Of a stretch of 64,000 bases of DNA, positions 23,501-35,359 are shown piece after piece. Positions within the stretch are counted from its first letter, which is position 1. Every line of letters begins with the position of its first letter. Below the pieces are notes generated by a model that searched no databases, had not been told where the DNA came from, and saw nothing but the letters and a program-made list of their open reading frames with translations. The DNA is from Diospyros lotus (Eukaryota > Streptophyta > Magnoliopsida > Ericales > Ebenaceae), in contig NC_068347.1 of assembly GCF_014633365.1 (NCBI RefSeq), forward strand, positions 31,910,116 to 31,974,115, given 5' to 3'. Position numbers and translations under genes: made by a program.

Positions 23501-24045
23501 TTGAATCCAGAGTAAGGTCATCCGAAGCTGAAGGAAATGATGGAGTTTTCTGCACTGCTGATTACGTCAATGTATTAGATTTTCGCCACCCACGTGGTGT
23601 AGGTCTCATGATGCCCATACTTGGTGTGAATGTGCAGTCCGTTTACTCTCGTGGAGAATCCATTTTTCTTGGCTGCACCAAGAAAACATCAGCAGGAAGA
23701 AACCAGCTCTCCTCCCAAGTGCAACAGTATTCGTTGCGCAAATGGGGGTTTTTCACCTCTTACTCTCTGCCCGAATCCAATGCTGGTGATGCCCATCACG
23801 CACCCTTAACTCAAGTTTGGGGAAATCCAAACTTTGTCATGGGAGTTTGTGGACGGGGACTATTTGCTTTTGATGCCTTGAAGGATCACGAATGGCTGCC
23901 TTTCTCCTCTGACCATGCTAACTTACACAAGCTTAGGAAAATTATCGGACCCGATGACTTGTATTCGCCTTCTTTCGATTACTTGGCTTCCCGGGTTCTT
24001 CTCATATCAAGGGACCGTCCAGCTTCGTGGAGATACCTGTCATAA
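20547..24045 (+). CDS. At4g14310-like protein (WD40-like; KIN14B-interacting protein family)
   Basis: Three exons: 20547-22244, 22598-23208 and 23511-24045, joined by GT-AG introns, giving 947 residues. The start MSTSSVRRIKE was chosen over an in-frame upstream ATG (20457) because family members begin M-S-x-S-(S/T)-VRR. Residues 1-290 are basic, Ser/Gly-rich and probably disordered. A short coiled coil (KLHEKLAFLEEKVKRIASDI) lies near 294-325. From about 540 onward the sequence looks like a WD40/transducin fold, with TAGWFVSEGEAVLLAHDDGS, ASWQRAIGIHDIRDGEQI and the C-terminal VWGNPNFVMGVCGRGLFAFD. From memory, the Arabidopsis protein is annotated as interacting with KIN14B. The molecular role is otherwise unknown. 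It is transcribed divergently from KIN-10A, as expected from Arabidopsis At4g14310/At4g14330. Confidence 0.92.
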
Positions 24046-24377
24046 GTTTGTTCTATGCTGTACTTACTACATGCCCGCAAAAGGGAAATACCAGCACTGG
24101 CTATAACTGCTGCTGCTGTTCACTTCTGTACTATATAGCCTTCTGTTCTAAACACATAAATAGAATTTTCTTCTGTTCATTCTACTTGATCTGTATCATA
24201 TGTGAAAAATAAGGGGAATTGCAGAATCTTTATTGTCACTGTATATTGCATTTGATCATATTTGAGGATATATATATATATATATATTGCATCACTCTTG
24301 GTTTCCATTTGTGAAACTGCAGATCCGATGTGAACTGTTGATCACTATGGCTAATTCTGTCTGGCACTGTCAAAAAC

Positions 24378-24378
<1 letters not shown>

Positions 24379-24441
<63 letters not shown>
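24379..24441. repeat. Compound microsatellite (CTGT)n(CT)n(TA)n
   Basis: Tandem CTGT units pass into CT units and then TA units downstream of the At4g14310-like gene. Confidence 0.9.
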
Positions 24442-24443
<2 letters not shown>

Positions 24444-24472
24444 ATTTTCTATTCATTCTATTTGAGCTGTAT

Positions 24473-24520
24473 CAATGGGAGGTGCAGAACCCTGTGCCGG
24501 CAATGGAGTTTTCTAGTTTG
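24473..24520 (+). pseudogene. Ectopic fragment of exon 2 of the At4g14310-like gene
   Basis: The segment reads CAATGGGAGGTGCAGAACCC... and translates WEVQNPVPAMEFSS. Exon 2 at about 22987-23034 encodes WEVQNPVLAMDYSS. The flanking 24440-24472 also repeats 24160-24200 (TTCATTCTA.TTGA.CTGTATCA). It is a short, diverged duplicate with no gene around it. Confidence 0.8.
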
Positions 24521-24742
24521 AACCTATGAATTCATGCTACCAATTCAATATATATATAACATGGAAGCTTATATAAATAAGGAACAATTTATTCCACTTG
24601 ACACGTTCCATTAAATGAGTTTAAATTATTTATTTATTTTTTGTCATTTACATTATTAAGAATACATCAAACATGTTTATTTATTCCTAATTCTCAATTA
24701 TATTGGATGAGGTTTTATTCACATGACATTGCCATTTAATGA

Positions 24743-25235
24743 ATTGGTTAAATTTATATTTTTATTTTTGCACCTTCATGTTATTTTTGTGTGCCAATTC
24801 AATTTTTTTTGTTATTTTGATTATATTATTAAATTTATATTTTTAAATCAATTTAATCTTTGTATTTTAATATTTTTTTCATATAATAACTCAAAATTTT
24901 TATTATTTCAATTACACTCATAGATTTATATTTTTGAATCAATTTAGCTTCTATACATTAACTTAAATAGTGTGTGATGTATATTTTGTCATTCTATCTT
25001 ATCTTTGTTTTTACACATGAAAATATACGGATTAAATTAATTAAAAAATACAAGTTCAAAGATATAATCAAAATGATGAAAAATTTGACTTGCTATACGA
25101 AAAAAAAAATCAAAGTATAAGAGTTAAATTAACTTAAAAATTAAGTTTAAAGGTGTAATCAAAATAACGAAAAGTTAAAATGACTACATAAAAAAAATGT
25201 GAAAGTACAAAGGTAAAAATATAGATTTAGCCAAT
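24743..25235. mobile_element. AT-rich fold-back (MITE-like) element, copy 1
   Basis: The left end (ATTGGTTAAATTTATATTTT) and the reverse complement of the right end (ATTGGCTAAATCTATATTTT) match closely. The arms are built from ~80-bp subunits of the form AAATTTTTATTATTT.AATTACACTCATA...TTTTTGAATCAATTTA, present in direct order on the left and inverted on the right. Similar material occurs at 37495-37905 and 60060-60300. Confidence 0.65.
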
Positions 25236-25473
25236 GAATTATAATAAGTTTTGAAAAATATTTTTATTTTCTTATATATAAAATAGAATCTTAGATAAAT
25301 GAATTGATATTACTATTTCATGAAATGTAATTACTTTTATATTTTTATTTTGCAACTAAAAATGAAAAAATAAAAAGAACAACTTTGTACGATACGATGA
25401 CACGTCATTAAGCCAGACCGGTTGGACCGGTAATGTTTTTGAAGCGGAGAACCATGTTTCGTACTTCCCCACG

Positions 25474-25480
25474 TATAAAA
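25474..25480 (+). promoter_or_regulatory. TATA box of the GTE gene
   Basis: TATAAAA, followed within about 60 bases by a CT-rich leader. A non-coding first exon probably occupies about 25505-25760, since the first coding exon begins only at 27226. Confidence 0.55.
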
Positions 25481-27234
25481 GTTGCATAACTGCTTCTAAC
25501 ACGTTTCATTTGCTCGTCGACCATCACCTCTCGCTCTCTCTCTGCAGGTTTCCTGCTTCTCTCTGCTCTCTCTTTCTCTCTGTATACATTTATATGTGTG
25601 TGTACTGGTGTGAAATGTGTCTGGATATACTTGAACTGTGTTGATTTTGCTTCTGGTTCTGTGTTCTCTCGTCCTTGCTTGTTATCTGCATACGTGTGTG
25701 CTTGTGCGCGCAATTGTGGAGAGGAGAGTTTCAGGATTTTGACGAAAATCGAGGATCGTGTAAGAATTGTTTATGACTTTCTCGTTATGTATAACTTTGG
25801 GAATGATAAGGAAGAGATAGCAATTTTGACTTCATTTGCTTACTGTAAGGTGTTGAGCTCGTCCATCTAGGTTTCTTTTGCTTTGGGTTTGTGGACAGGT
25901 GTCAGTCGTGAACATCTTGTGTGTCTGCTCGAACTGAACTGAACCTGGTGCAACTTGAAAACTTTGGTATATAGCTCTGTTCAAGCTTTTTTTTTTTTTT
26001 TCTTTTTTTTTTCTACGATGGCATTGTCTCGTACTGGTTTGATCAGTTTCTTCATTGGTTGGAATTTCAAATAAACAATAGATCTTGATCAATTTCACTA
26101 TGAGTTTCATCACATAGTGAAACAAACCTCAATATATTTTTATTGTTTCAAAATTTTGACAGATGAAGAGTTGTAATTTACAGTTATAAAGTTTCAGGTT
26201 GTGCCTTTTGGCCCTCTGGTCTCGCTGATGCCGAGCTGTGCTTAGACATGATACAACTGGGCCAGGCCATCCGTTTGACAGGTCTACTTACTACTTTTGT
26301 CCTATGGGACTATCTGTGATAAAGAAACCATTTCCCTTAAAATGTCATTTTGAAGTTGACTACCCCTACTATGGTCAGTCTTTTTGAGTGGATGTCTCAC
26401 GGTGCTATTTCACCTCAAAAGATTTGCTGAGAAGGAGATTAAATTGTGGTGTGTCTGTGCACTTTGTGCTAGCAATGTAGTTAGTTAGTGGATTACTTAC
26501 CACGTTGCCATCCTACGGCTGGAAGGTGCGGACTCTCTTGCCTATTTGTAGGATCTTGTGTTTGCTTGGAGCTGGAGTTGGTCAAGTCATACTTAGAGGC
26601 ATTTTTGGCTACTTAAACCTTTTTTTCTTGTGATATGGTGTCTATGGCATGAAGAAGGATTTATAGAGCTTCTGAAGGGTAGAGTGTCTAATCATTTAAA
26701 AGGAATCCACCTTTCCTTTTTCTGGTTGATTGAGGATTCTCCTTTTAGTCTTTCTTCTTTTGTTCATTTCCTTGGTGACATATCTTTTGCTTGTGGATAG
26801 ACAGGTTTAACGTTTTTATCTTATTTCTCCTCTTTTATTCAGGGTTTAACTTTTGAATAGACAAGTTTAACTTTTGGTTTTCGTGATGCTATGTTTACAT
26901 ATAAAATTTTGTCATATCCACAAAGAAAAGCAGCTCAAGAATGGCAAGTGATCAATCTTAGTAATTCCTAAATGAGGTTATGATTTTATTTGATTTTCCT
27001 TTTGGCATGTGAGACCATCAAATTTTGAATGTTTGATATGATATCAACCCATTTATCTCATTGTTCTCAAAGGTCTGCACTTCTGCTGCAATCTGTTAGA
27101 ATGGTTTGCATGTATGTTCTTGATTAATTAATCCATGTGTTGTTGGTTGGCACTGTTTGTAAAAACATAAATTGTGCTATTATTCTATTTCCAAATACTT
27201 TATGCCAATTTTAATGTTTGCTCAGAAGGAAACA

Positions 27235-30200
27235 ATGGATGCATTACCTTCAGAGATTACATCAGGTGAACAAGGGAAGACTATGGATAAAGATACTGTA
27301 ATTAAGGATTTCTGCCATCAAGTTGAAGAAGTAACCACAAAGGTTGAAATGGTAAGTTGGTTAAATACAAACTAGTAATGCTTTTAGAAACTTGGACTTC
27401 AAATCTGAACTATTGTTAATTTGGTTCTATTTGTTATTTGTCCTAATCTTGGTTTGTTTACAGTCAGGTTTTTAAATATTCATATGATGTTGATTTCAAT
27501 CTATGTGTCAAATAATAGCAATTTGTGTTAGTTATTTAAAGCTTATTTTAACTTTTCTCTTAATTGAAATTGTGAACTGCAAAGGTACTCTAAGGGATTA
27601 GGAGATTATTAAGGCACCGGATATAAATTAACTGGAGCCTGAACCATTTAAGGGTTGATCGTCCTGTGGGGCTTCTCCTTGTCAAGTTGGAGCATAAGAT
27701 AGAATTAGTGAAGCATGAATGAAACATTGCGGTAGGCAGGTGCAAAGTCAAGGGAGACAAGAAGTCACTACTTACTTTCTGTTCTTATTTTTTATTTTTT
27801 TGTTTATTTATTCCTAGTACCTTCACTTTTTGCCAGGAAAAATCACAAAAGTGTATGAGTAAATGCATAAAATCTTCTAACTTGAAGACACAACAGTTTT
27901 GCATAGAAGAATTATCAATTGGCAGAAAAAAATAGTAGAAGGAACAGCCTGGTCAATTATTCTTGTATCAGTGCTCGTTCCTGCTGCTTATCATATCTTT
28001 ATTTTTAAGGCTCAAACACAAATCCTCCCCAATCTCTTTCCCTATCCCCCTCCCTCTTTTACTTCTCTCCTTCCTTCATATTTCATAGGGTTTTAGCAAT
28101 CTGAATTTTACGTGAAACATGTTTTTAACATCGTATGGCCTTGTTTAGGGTTAAACTAACTCTTACTTTTATTTATTTCTGAGGTGGATGTAGTTGCATC
28201 TTGGTGGATAGAAACTCCCCGCCCCAAGTGGATATTGTATTTTCTATGTTGCAAATTACTACATATAGGCTGTATTTGGTAATCCATGGATTGGATTACC
28301 TTCCAAATTCCTTTATTAGAGCTGAGATTGTCTTGAAATCATATTTGGATAACCCAACCCAAAGTATGATAAAGATGGAATTCTTGAATTCATATTTGGG
28401 TTACATTAAGGATTTGCTTTTATGGTGGATAAATTCACAAAGCAAATCCAACAAGAGCTGTCTTCTGTATATTAGTTGTAGACAATATTGTTTTGCTAGA
28501 TGAGACAAAATAAGACTTGATTATTATCTTTGAATTATGGAGGAACACCTTAGAATCTAAAAAGTTTTAATTGAGAAGGTTAGAAACCAAATTTACGGAA
28601 TTTAACAATAAAAATAGTTCTTAGTGACCAGGTCTCCATTTTCGGTGACTGCTCTCCTTGGATTCTTATCCATGCCCATCCTCTTGAAACCAACATGAAA
28701 AAGGAACTTAGTAATTATTTAATTGATTTTGACTGAATAACATGTTAAATACAACATGCAGGGCTACATTTTTACATATCCTGTTGATATCGTGGGGTCA
28801 AACAGAGGGGGGCACTCGTGAAGGTGCATTAACAAAAAAAAAAAAAAAAAAAGATGAGTTTTTTTTTTCAAAACTAATACTATTTTAAAAAAATTCCTAA
28901 CCTACTACCAAGACCAAATTAATTCTTGAACATCTACTCTATCTTACACTAACTTTGAACTACTCAAAGAATCGCTGGTTGAACTGTCGATTCTTTGTTA
29001 TACTTTAAAAGAAGCGCTGGTTATACCGGCGGTTCTTTCTAAGAAGCACTTCTTTGACCAGCTGTTATATGCTGATGTGGAACAAGTAGCAGTATTTTGG
29101 GACATAATTTGGGAGTAGTAGTAGCTTAGGAAATTTTTTAGCTATAGTTTAGATTTGGAAAAAAATATAAAAAACAGTGTTGGTGTCTGACATGTCATGT
29201 ACATCTTTTACAAATTTCCAAACATAAAACTGATGTGGATACCTCATATGCATACTGTACAGACATATCAGAAAAGAGCCTATTGGGAGGCACTTGTGTT
29301 TGACTTTTTCTATGCCAGCATAATTCATCCTGGATCCATAATAGGTGACAAAACATTACACTAGAAAATTGACAATTGCATTGTAGCAGTGGAGAATAGG
29401 AAGAATGGTTGAGGCAAATATATAATTAGCTGGTAGAAAGAAAACAGCTGAGCTCTTGCTGTTACTATAGAGGGCTGGATATTATTCCAAATGACAACCA
29501 TGCCAACTAGCACCTCATTACAACCAAAAGTAGTTCAACAATAAAGAATCCTATAGGTGGAATTTGATCCCTCAATTGTCATTTTGTTTTGCAGGAACAT
29601 GTCATATCCACGAGCAGCAATCTTTCATTCTTCTTCTTCTTCTTTTTTTTTTCTGATAATGCAGCTGGTGTATAAAATTATGTTTTTAGGTTGCAAATTC
29701 TTTTTATCATTTCTATAATTTGTTTAACATTTTCTAATATATTTTCCTTTGAAGTTATTTGTTAGTTGTCGTCCATGTTTTCTGATTATGACTGTTTTTG
29801 GATATGCATTCCTGTATAATTTGGTTAAGCCCTGGTATATATCTCTTTTCAGCTTAAGCAAAGATTGAAGGAGGTAGAACAGTACTACTTGACTGCAACT
29901 AAGAAACAATTGAATGCTCCTGAAGGTAGCTCAATTCAGAAGGAGAAAGATAATGAGAAACAAATTGCTAATTTTATTAAGAGGCAGCAAGATGCACCAC
30001 ACAGAGAAGCAGCTGCAGTGAAGAGAAAGCAAAAGCTCATGAGCCAAATTGGCACAATATTACAGCAGGCAACCACTGATGCTTTGATTATCCTTTCCAT
30101 CTTTACAATGTCAGCTTTTTGTTCAATTGGTTAAACATATAACCCTGATGTTGATCTTGAACTATGTTTTCCAATTTTGGCCTTCTGTTTTTGTTGGTTC

Positions 30201-33200
30201 TTTTTTAATTTCAGGGATTATAGTTTTTGCCTTTCATTGATTATATTGAATGATGAGGTACATAAATCATCATTTTAAGTGACTGAATGACACTGCTGAA
30301 GTATAAATGACATTGTTTTCATGTTAAGAAGCTTATTTTTTCAGAAAGAGAACTATGCTTCCATGTGCGTCTCCTCCCTCTGGAGACAGTTAATTATTCA
30401 CAACTTTTTCCTGCTATAAATGAATGATTGGTGCTTATTTATTTGTTTCCACATTAACAATAATTGAACAAATATGTCCTTTATAGACAACAGAATAATG
30501 TGCCAGTTTCTTTGGTGTTGTGTTCATGGATCCTCTAATATCTACACAAAATTTTTAATTTGATGCAGCATTAAAAATTATTAATTAAATGCAGCAGGAT
30601 AATTTCTAAAGATGAAAAAGTTTACAATGATGTCAAGAAGCTGAGAGAACCCTTCCCATTTTTAGAATCTATTTTGGCAGTGAGATATTATTGCTTGTAT
30701 AAAAAATATTAAGTCATTCTGTTATTGTTTATGGAGTACCTACCCACCGAGAAGTAAAATGATGTATGAAGTCATGTACTGAATGCTAGTTGAAGTTCAC
30801 ACAATATCTCTCCCTCTAAGATCAAAATTAACTATAATATGTACTCTTTGTCTTCAATCCTTAACCCTTTTTGGATGGATCTTCCGTACAGGATTTTTTG
30901 GGATCAACACATTAACACTGCTTGTTGGAAACATGGCATTTTTATTATGTTCCAATGGTTGAAGAATTTTGACACATCAGTAACATGAATAGTATTCTCT
31001 ATTATCTTTTCCATTGTTCTTTCTTTAACCGTAATTTTCTCTTCCTTCAACTGAAATTATCCCATAGTTCTTTATCCTTAGTTGCTTGAAAATTTTAGGA
31101 GTTACACAACTCATTTTAGTTTTTCAAGTTGCTTGATTATTGTATTATGTGTACCTGTTTTTATTTGCCAGATCACCCAGCACAAGTGGGCTGGACCATT
31201 TATGCAGCCTGTAGATGTTGTTGGCCTTGGTCTGCATGACTACTTTGAGGTATAGTTTTTTCTTCTGATGAAAAATCCATATGGATTAAGGATTGTCCAA
31301 GTTACATGTCCTCTCCCCCTCTTCTGCTGATTTTTTTTAATCTTCAAAAGCAAGGCAAAATTACAGCCAGAGTTTATATAAAATCTATCAGTTATACAAA
31401 ACCTTATTTGTGGAATTCTTGATTTGGAGTTTCTTCATATGCGTCTTCAATTAATTTGTTGTTGTTATATACTAGGTCATTGAAAAACCAATGGATTTTA
31501 GTACCATAAAGGCAAAAATGGAGGCCAAAGATGGAACTGGCTACAAAAATGTCCAGGAGATATATGCAGACGTGACGTTGATATTTAAAAACGCAATGAA
31601 ATACAACAATGAGCATCATGATGATCATGTAATGGCAAAAACCTTACTATCAGAGTTTGAGGAGAAATGGCAGCAACTCCTGCCAAAAGTTGATCAAGAG
31701 GTAAAGTTTCTATTTTAATAGTGGATGGCCCTGGTATCTAATGTCTCTGGAGCTGAGTTGTGTGCCTACTTTAGCCGAGGGATCAGGCATGCTACCATTA
31801 CAACAAGCTGCTTTTGTTATTGTTGGTTAAATTCCAGTTACTTGCAGGAAAAAATGCAGATGGAGGAGGAAGCAACAGCACTGTTGGATAAGCAGCTCGC
31901 TGAGGCAGCTTTTTATGCCAAAAGGGCTAGGGATTTAAGCATTGAGGTAATCATAATTTCACAGACTTTTCACAGAGAAAAATCTTGTGAAAAGAAAATC
32001 CTTACAATTTCATGAAGTTCTATGGTTCTATTGGCATCAGATGTACTTCCTTTTGGCATATAGATAAATGAGCCAAGGGAGCATGATACATGATTTGAAC
32101 AAATTATTCTGGATCTTTTTCAGCTTGATGAATTTGATCTGCATCTGGGCAAACTCAGAGAAACCATACTTAGAAAGTGCAGGTTTGTTTTTGTATTTTT
32201 ACTGCATTGCTTTGACTGTTTTCCACGTCCTTCAAGTTATCTGCATTCGTGTTGTTTTATTTTAATGCACGTATGTTTTTTTTAATAAGTATTTAAATGT
32301 ATACATATATCCAAGTAATCTCAGATTCTATCCCCCTCCCCACTTGAGTTATTGTAAAAAGGGAAGTATCTAAATATCTGCTATTGCATCATATCTTAAC
32401 TTATTTCTCCTTATTTTTCTTTGGGTAGAATCCATAGGTTAGGCTGACTGCCTTTGAGTTCAAGTCAAACTACAGTAATACTGAGAGCAGAGAAATTCTG
32501 AGACAAATGGAGAGGATCAAAATTCTGTATGCTCAAATATCAGTCAAAACATGAATGTTCCTCTTGATTGTTCTCCCATTTATATATAAAAATAATAATC
32601 CTACTAAAACCAAATATTAGAATAGTACAACAGTTATCCTACCAAAATATTGCAAAACAATGTGGATTTGTTTTTGGTCTTGCTGATTGTTGGCTTGGGT
32701 TATGCTCTTTTTCTTCTGCCCAAGTAATTTTCTTTTGTCCCTATCATATGTCTTCCATGAAAAAAACAAATATGTTTTGAGCTGATGATACAATGATTGC
32801 ATGCATTTCCTGAAGTTAAGTGGTCTCTTGAATCTTGTTTTGGAAGCAAGAGTAAAGATCGAAATGTTACATGAGTTAAAGACATGAAATTTGAAAGCAG
32901 TTTAGGAAAACCTCATATGCCTTCAAGAGACCTGTTAAGAAATGATGAGAGTCCAAACCACCTGACTTTGGTGGAAAACTTGCAATCCTCTCATGTATAA
33001 GACTCATTATCCTAAGAACTATCTATCTGAGAACATTGGTTGCAGGATTAACAAATGCATGTACCTCACTGCAATCTAGAGTCCCCTTGTGGATGTCCTC
33101 ACAAGCATTAACATGTGCACGTGTTTTATGAACTAATATTGTGTAAACTGCATGATAAAAACTTGCCGAATGTCTTTTTCCGAGTATTACTCACTTTCTT

Positions 33201-34307
33201 GTTTCCACTAGTGAAGGGGAACTCCATAACAAAAATCACAAAGCCTTGTCAGGGGTGTGTGTTATTTTTAACGACGGGTTTGCCTGTAAATGCTTGCTAA
33301 TTGAATGGATGAAATACAGGAAGGAGGCAGAGTTTGTTTTCTTTAAAGGTCAATCTGTGGTTTTTATCCACGATGAGTTAATTTGAAGGAGTTTCCAGGG
33401 CTCTTCTTTACACCATATAGTACACTTTAACTTGCTATAACCTTTTTATCTGCATGGTAACCAACTGAACTTGTCAATGTGGTATAAACATATTTATGTG
33501 GATTGGTTATCATTGCTAATTCTTTTGTCATCATATTAGAAAGATATCTGTTAAAGAAAAAAAATGGCTCGCGGGGTCTCTCTCCCGTTTGTCTCCTGAG
33601 GATCTCAACGAGGCAATGCGACTTGTTGCTCGATGTGACCCAACTTTCCAAGCAGATGAAGAAGAGGTGGACCTTAACCTTGATGCAATGGTAAATTTCT
33701 AGTATATCCTTTATCCTAGCAGAATGCTCCCCAAACACAGGTTAATGATCGCAATGTCTATTTTGACAGAGTGAATCCACATTATGGAAGTTGAAGTTCT
33801 TTGTCAAGGAGAAGCAGCAGGCTAGGGGCAATAGTGCAGGAAATGTGGCTGTTGTCGAGAAGCAGAAGAAAGTGATTCAGAATGTGCCTGGTAAGTCTTC
33901 GCAGAATTAAAAGCTTTCCTAGCGTACATAACCATACCAAATAGCACCTACCCATTTAAGACTCTTCCTAGTTCATATAAAACTATAATGTTTAAGATGA
34001 TCCTCTGAATGAGAATTCCCAACATTGCCTGCATATACTAATTAGGAGCTTCATGGTATAGGAATTCTCAGGTTTTTGGGCAAATCATTGGACATTTTAG
34101 CTTAATTAGTTTTTTTATTTGTTTCTAAATTAGCCAAATTCAACTGATATAATGCCCTTATTCTTGAAATTGATTTTTTTACCCAACTTTGATCTACCAT
34201 CAATTTAAAAAAAAAAAAATCCCAAATGACAAGATTTGAACCCGCCTGCTTCAGAAGCTACCGTTACTGAAATCCCCTACAAGCTGCCCGATAGACTGGC
34301 CCACTAG
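27235..34307 (+). CDS. GTE1/GTE6-type bromodomain-NET transcription factor
   Basis: Coding exons: 27235-27351, 29853-30068, 31172-31249, 31476-31700, 31848-31946, 32124-32182, 33540-33690, 33770-33890, and probably 34255-34307, giving 372 residues. If the last intron is retained, translation stops at 33910 and gives 361. Family members have about 370-386. Order: an N-terminal coiled coil (about 25-60), a bromodomain (about 112-206, with the KPMDFSTIK loop and acetyl-lysine-binding Asn of MKYN near 181), and a NET domain (about 248-325, LSPEDL and LWKLKFFV). The role in the family is binding of acetylated histones and regulation of transcription; Arabidopsis GTE1 promotes germination and GTE6 acts on leaf development. 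The intron after 30068 has a GC donor. The last exon overlaps a tRNA-like sequence on the other strand, so the C-terminus is uncertain. Confidence 0.88.
28965..29039. repeat. Pair of short hairpin repeats in a GTE intron
   Basis: 28965-28997 is a perfect hairpin: CAAAGAATCG, a 13-base loop, then CGATTCTTTG. A second, less perfect version (AAAGAAGCGCTGG ... CCGGCGGTTCTTT) follows at 29007-29039, with the same CTGGTT loop start. A poly-A run lies about 100 bases upstream (about 28831-28850), which suggests a retroelement remnant. Confidence 0.6.
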
Positions 34308-34310
34308 CAG
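34200..34310 (-). mobile_element. tRNA-like/SINE-like remnant overlapping the GTE last exon
   Basis: On the minus strand, GGTAGCTTCTGAAGCAGGCG precedes GGTTCAAATCT, a good pol III B box (GGTTCRANTCY), and a poly-T tract follows (poly-A on the plus strand at 34207-34219). The layout suits a tRNA-derived SINE fragment, but the A box is weak and the ends are unknown. Confidence 0.35.
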
Positions 34311-34428
34311 AGAGCTAGAGAGGTAATATTGTCCTAAGGGCATCTTCGTTAATTAGTTGAACACAAGGGCCAAGGGTATAAACGGCAACAACATTATAAT
34401 ATATATATAATGTATGTATGGACCCCTC

Positions 34429-34437
34429 TATATAAAA
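34429..34437 (+). promoter_or_regulatory. TATA box of the small conserved gene
   Basis: TATATAAAA, about 30 bases before a CT-rich leader of roughly 470 bases. The leader contains a run of 17 C (34504-34520) and a CT microsatellite near 34648-34672. Confidence 0.6.
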
Positions 34438-34942
34438 GCCGAGCGCTTCTCTCGCCCCCGCCGCTCTCACTCGCCTCGCCTCTTTTTCTTCTCCTCCACT
34501 CTTCCCCCCCCCCCCCCCCCGCCAAAATATCCCGGCCTCAATCATCATCCCTGGGCCTTACCTCCGCCGCGTCACCGGATTCCGGAGACGCTCCCCTTTC
34601 GATCCATTTTCCAGCTTCCGACGTCTCTCCCTCGATCTCTGTCTTCGCCTCTCTCTCTCTCTCTCTCCCTCTCTCCCGTTTCTTGGAATTTTTTTCTTAA
34701 ATTATTATTGTTATCTGGTTTCCATTGTCGTTTTATGAGCGTTTAAATTTACATTTTTACCCTCCCTCTCGACTTTATTTACCACTCTAACAGCCTATTA
34801 AACTCAGACAGCTGTTTTTTTCTCTTTTTGTTTTTTTTTTAAATTATTGGTGGAGCTGATTTGACGCTTTCGCCCTCGCCCTTTCCGAATAGGATCGGGA
34901 TTAGGGAAAATCAATAAAAAAATAAAAAAAGGGACGGCTACG

Positions 34943-35359
34943 ATGAGCCACCACCCACGCCAGATCTCGACACCCGTCGCATCGATGAAGCGCAAAGCGA
35001 GTGAAGCCCGCTCCTCCGACGAACCCCCGGCGCCACCTTCCGCCGCGGTGGCAGCCAAGCCAGTGCCTCCGAACCAGCTCTTAGCTGGCTACCTGGCTTA
35101 TGAGTTCCTGACCAAAGGCACCCTGTTCGGCGAGAAGTGGGACCCGGCTCGAGCCGAGGCCGAGGCGGAGTCAGAGTCGGAAGAGTTGCAGGGGATGCAG
35201 CCGGGTCAGAGCGAGAACAGGGACGCGAAGGCGAGCCAGAGGGTGAAGCCGCTGCAGCACCAGAGCTATTTAGCCGTGGCAAGCCTGTTGAAGGGCGATG
35301 GGGTCCACGTGCCTGGAATTGTCAACCCCTCCCAGTTGGCTCAGTGGATTGGGATGTGA
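34943..35359 (+). CDS. Small conserved plant protein (EDA6-like, tentative)
   Basis: A single-exon frame of 138 residues. It begins MSHHPR, has a short basic stretch (MKRKAS), then LLAGYLAYEFLTKGTLFG near residues 46-63, an acidic middle, and ends with LLKGDGVHVPGIVNPSQL near the C-terminus. These three blocks fit a plant-specific family that I remember as annotated 'embryo sac development arrest 6'-like, though I am not certain of that label. No catalytic motif, signal peptide or membrane segment is visible. The first ATG is preferred because MSHHPR is the conserved start. GC content is higher than in the flanks, as expected for an intronless plant gene. It has its own TATA box, so it is independent of the upstream GTE gene. 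Confidence 0.8.
   Translation: MSHHPRQISTPVASMKRKASEARSSDEPPAPPSAAVAAKPVPPNQLLAGYLAYEFLTKGTLFGEKWDPARAEAEAESESEELQGMQPGQSENRDAKASQRVKPLQHQSYLAVASLLKGDGVHVPGIVNPSQLAQWIGM

Noticed and set aside
28260..28500. Possible small hAT-type element (GGCTGTATTTGGTAATCC start)
   Set aside because: The expected right inverted end and an 8-bp duplication could not be found.
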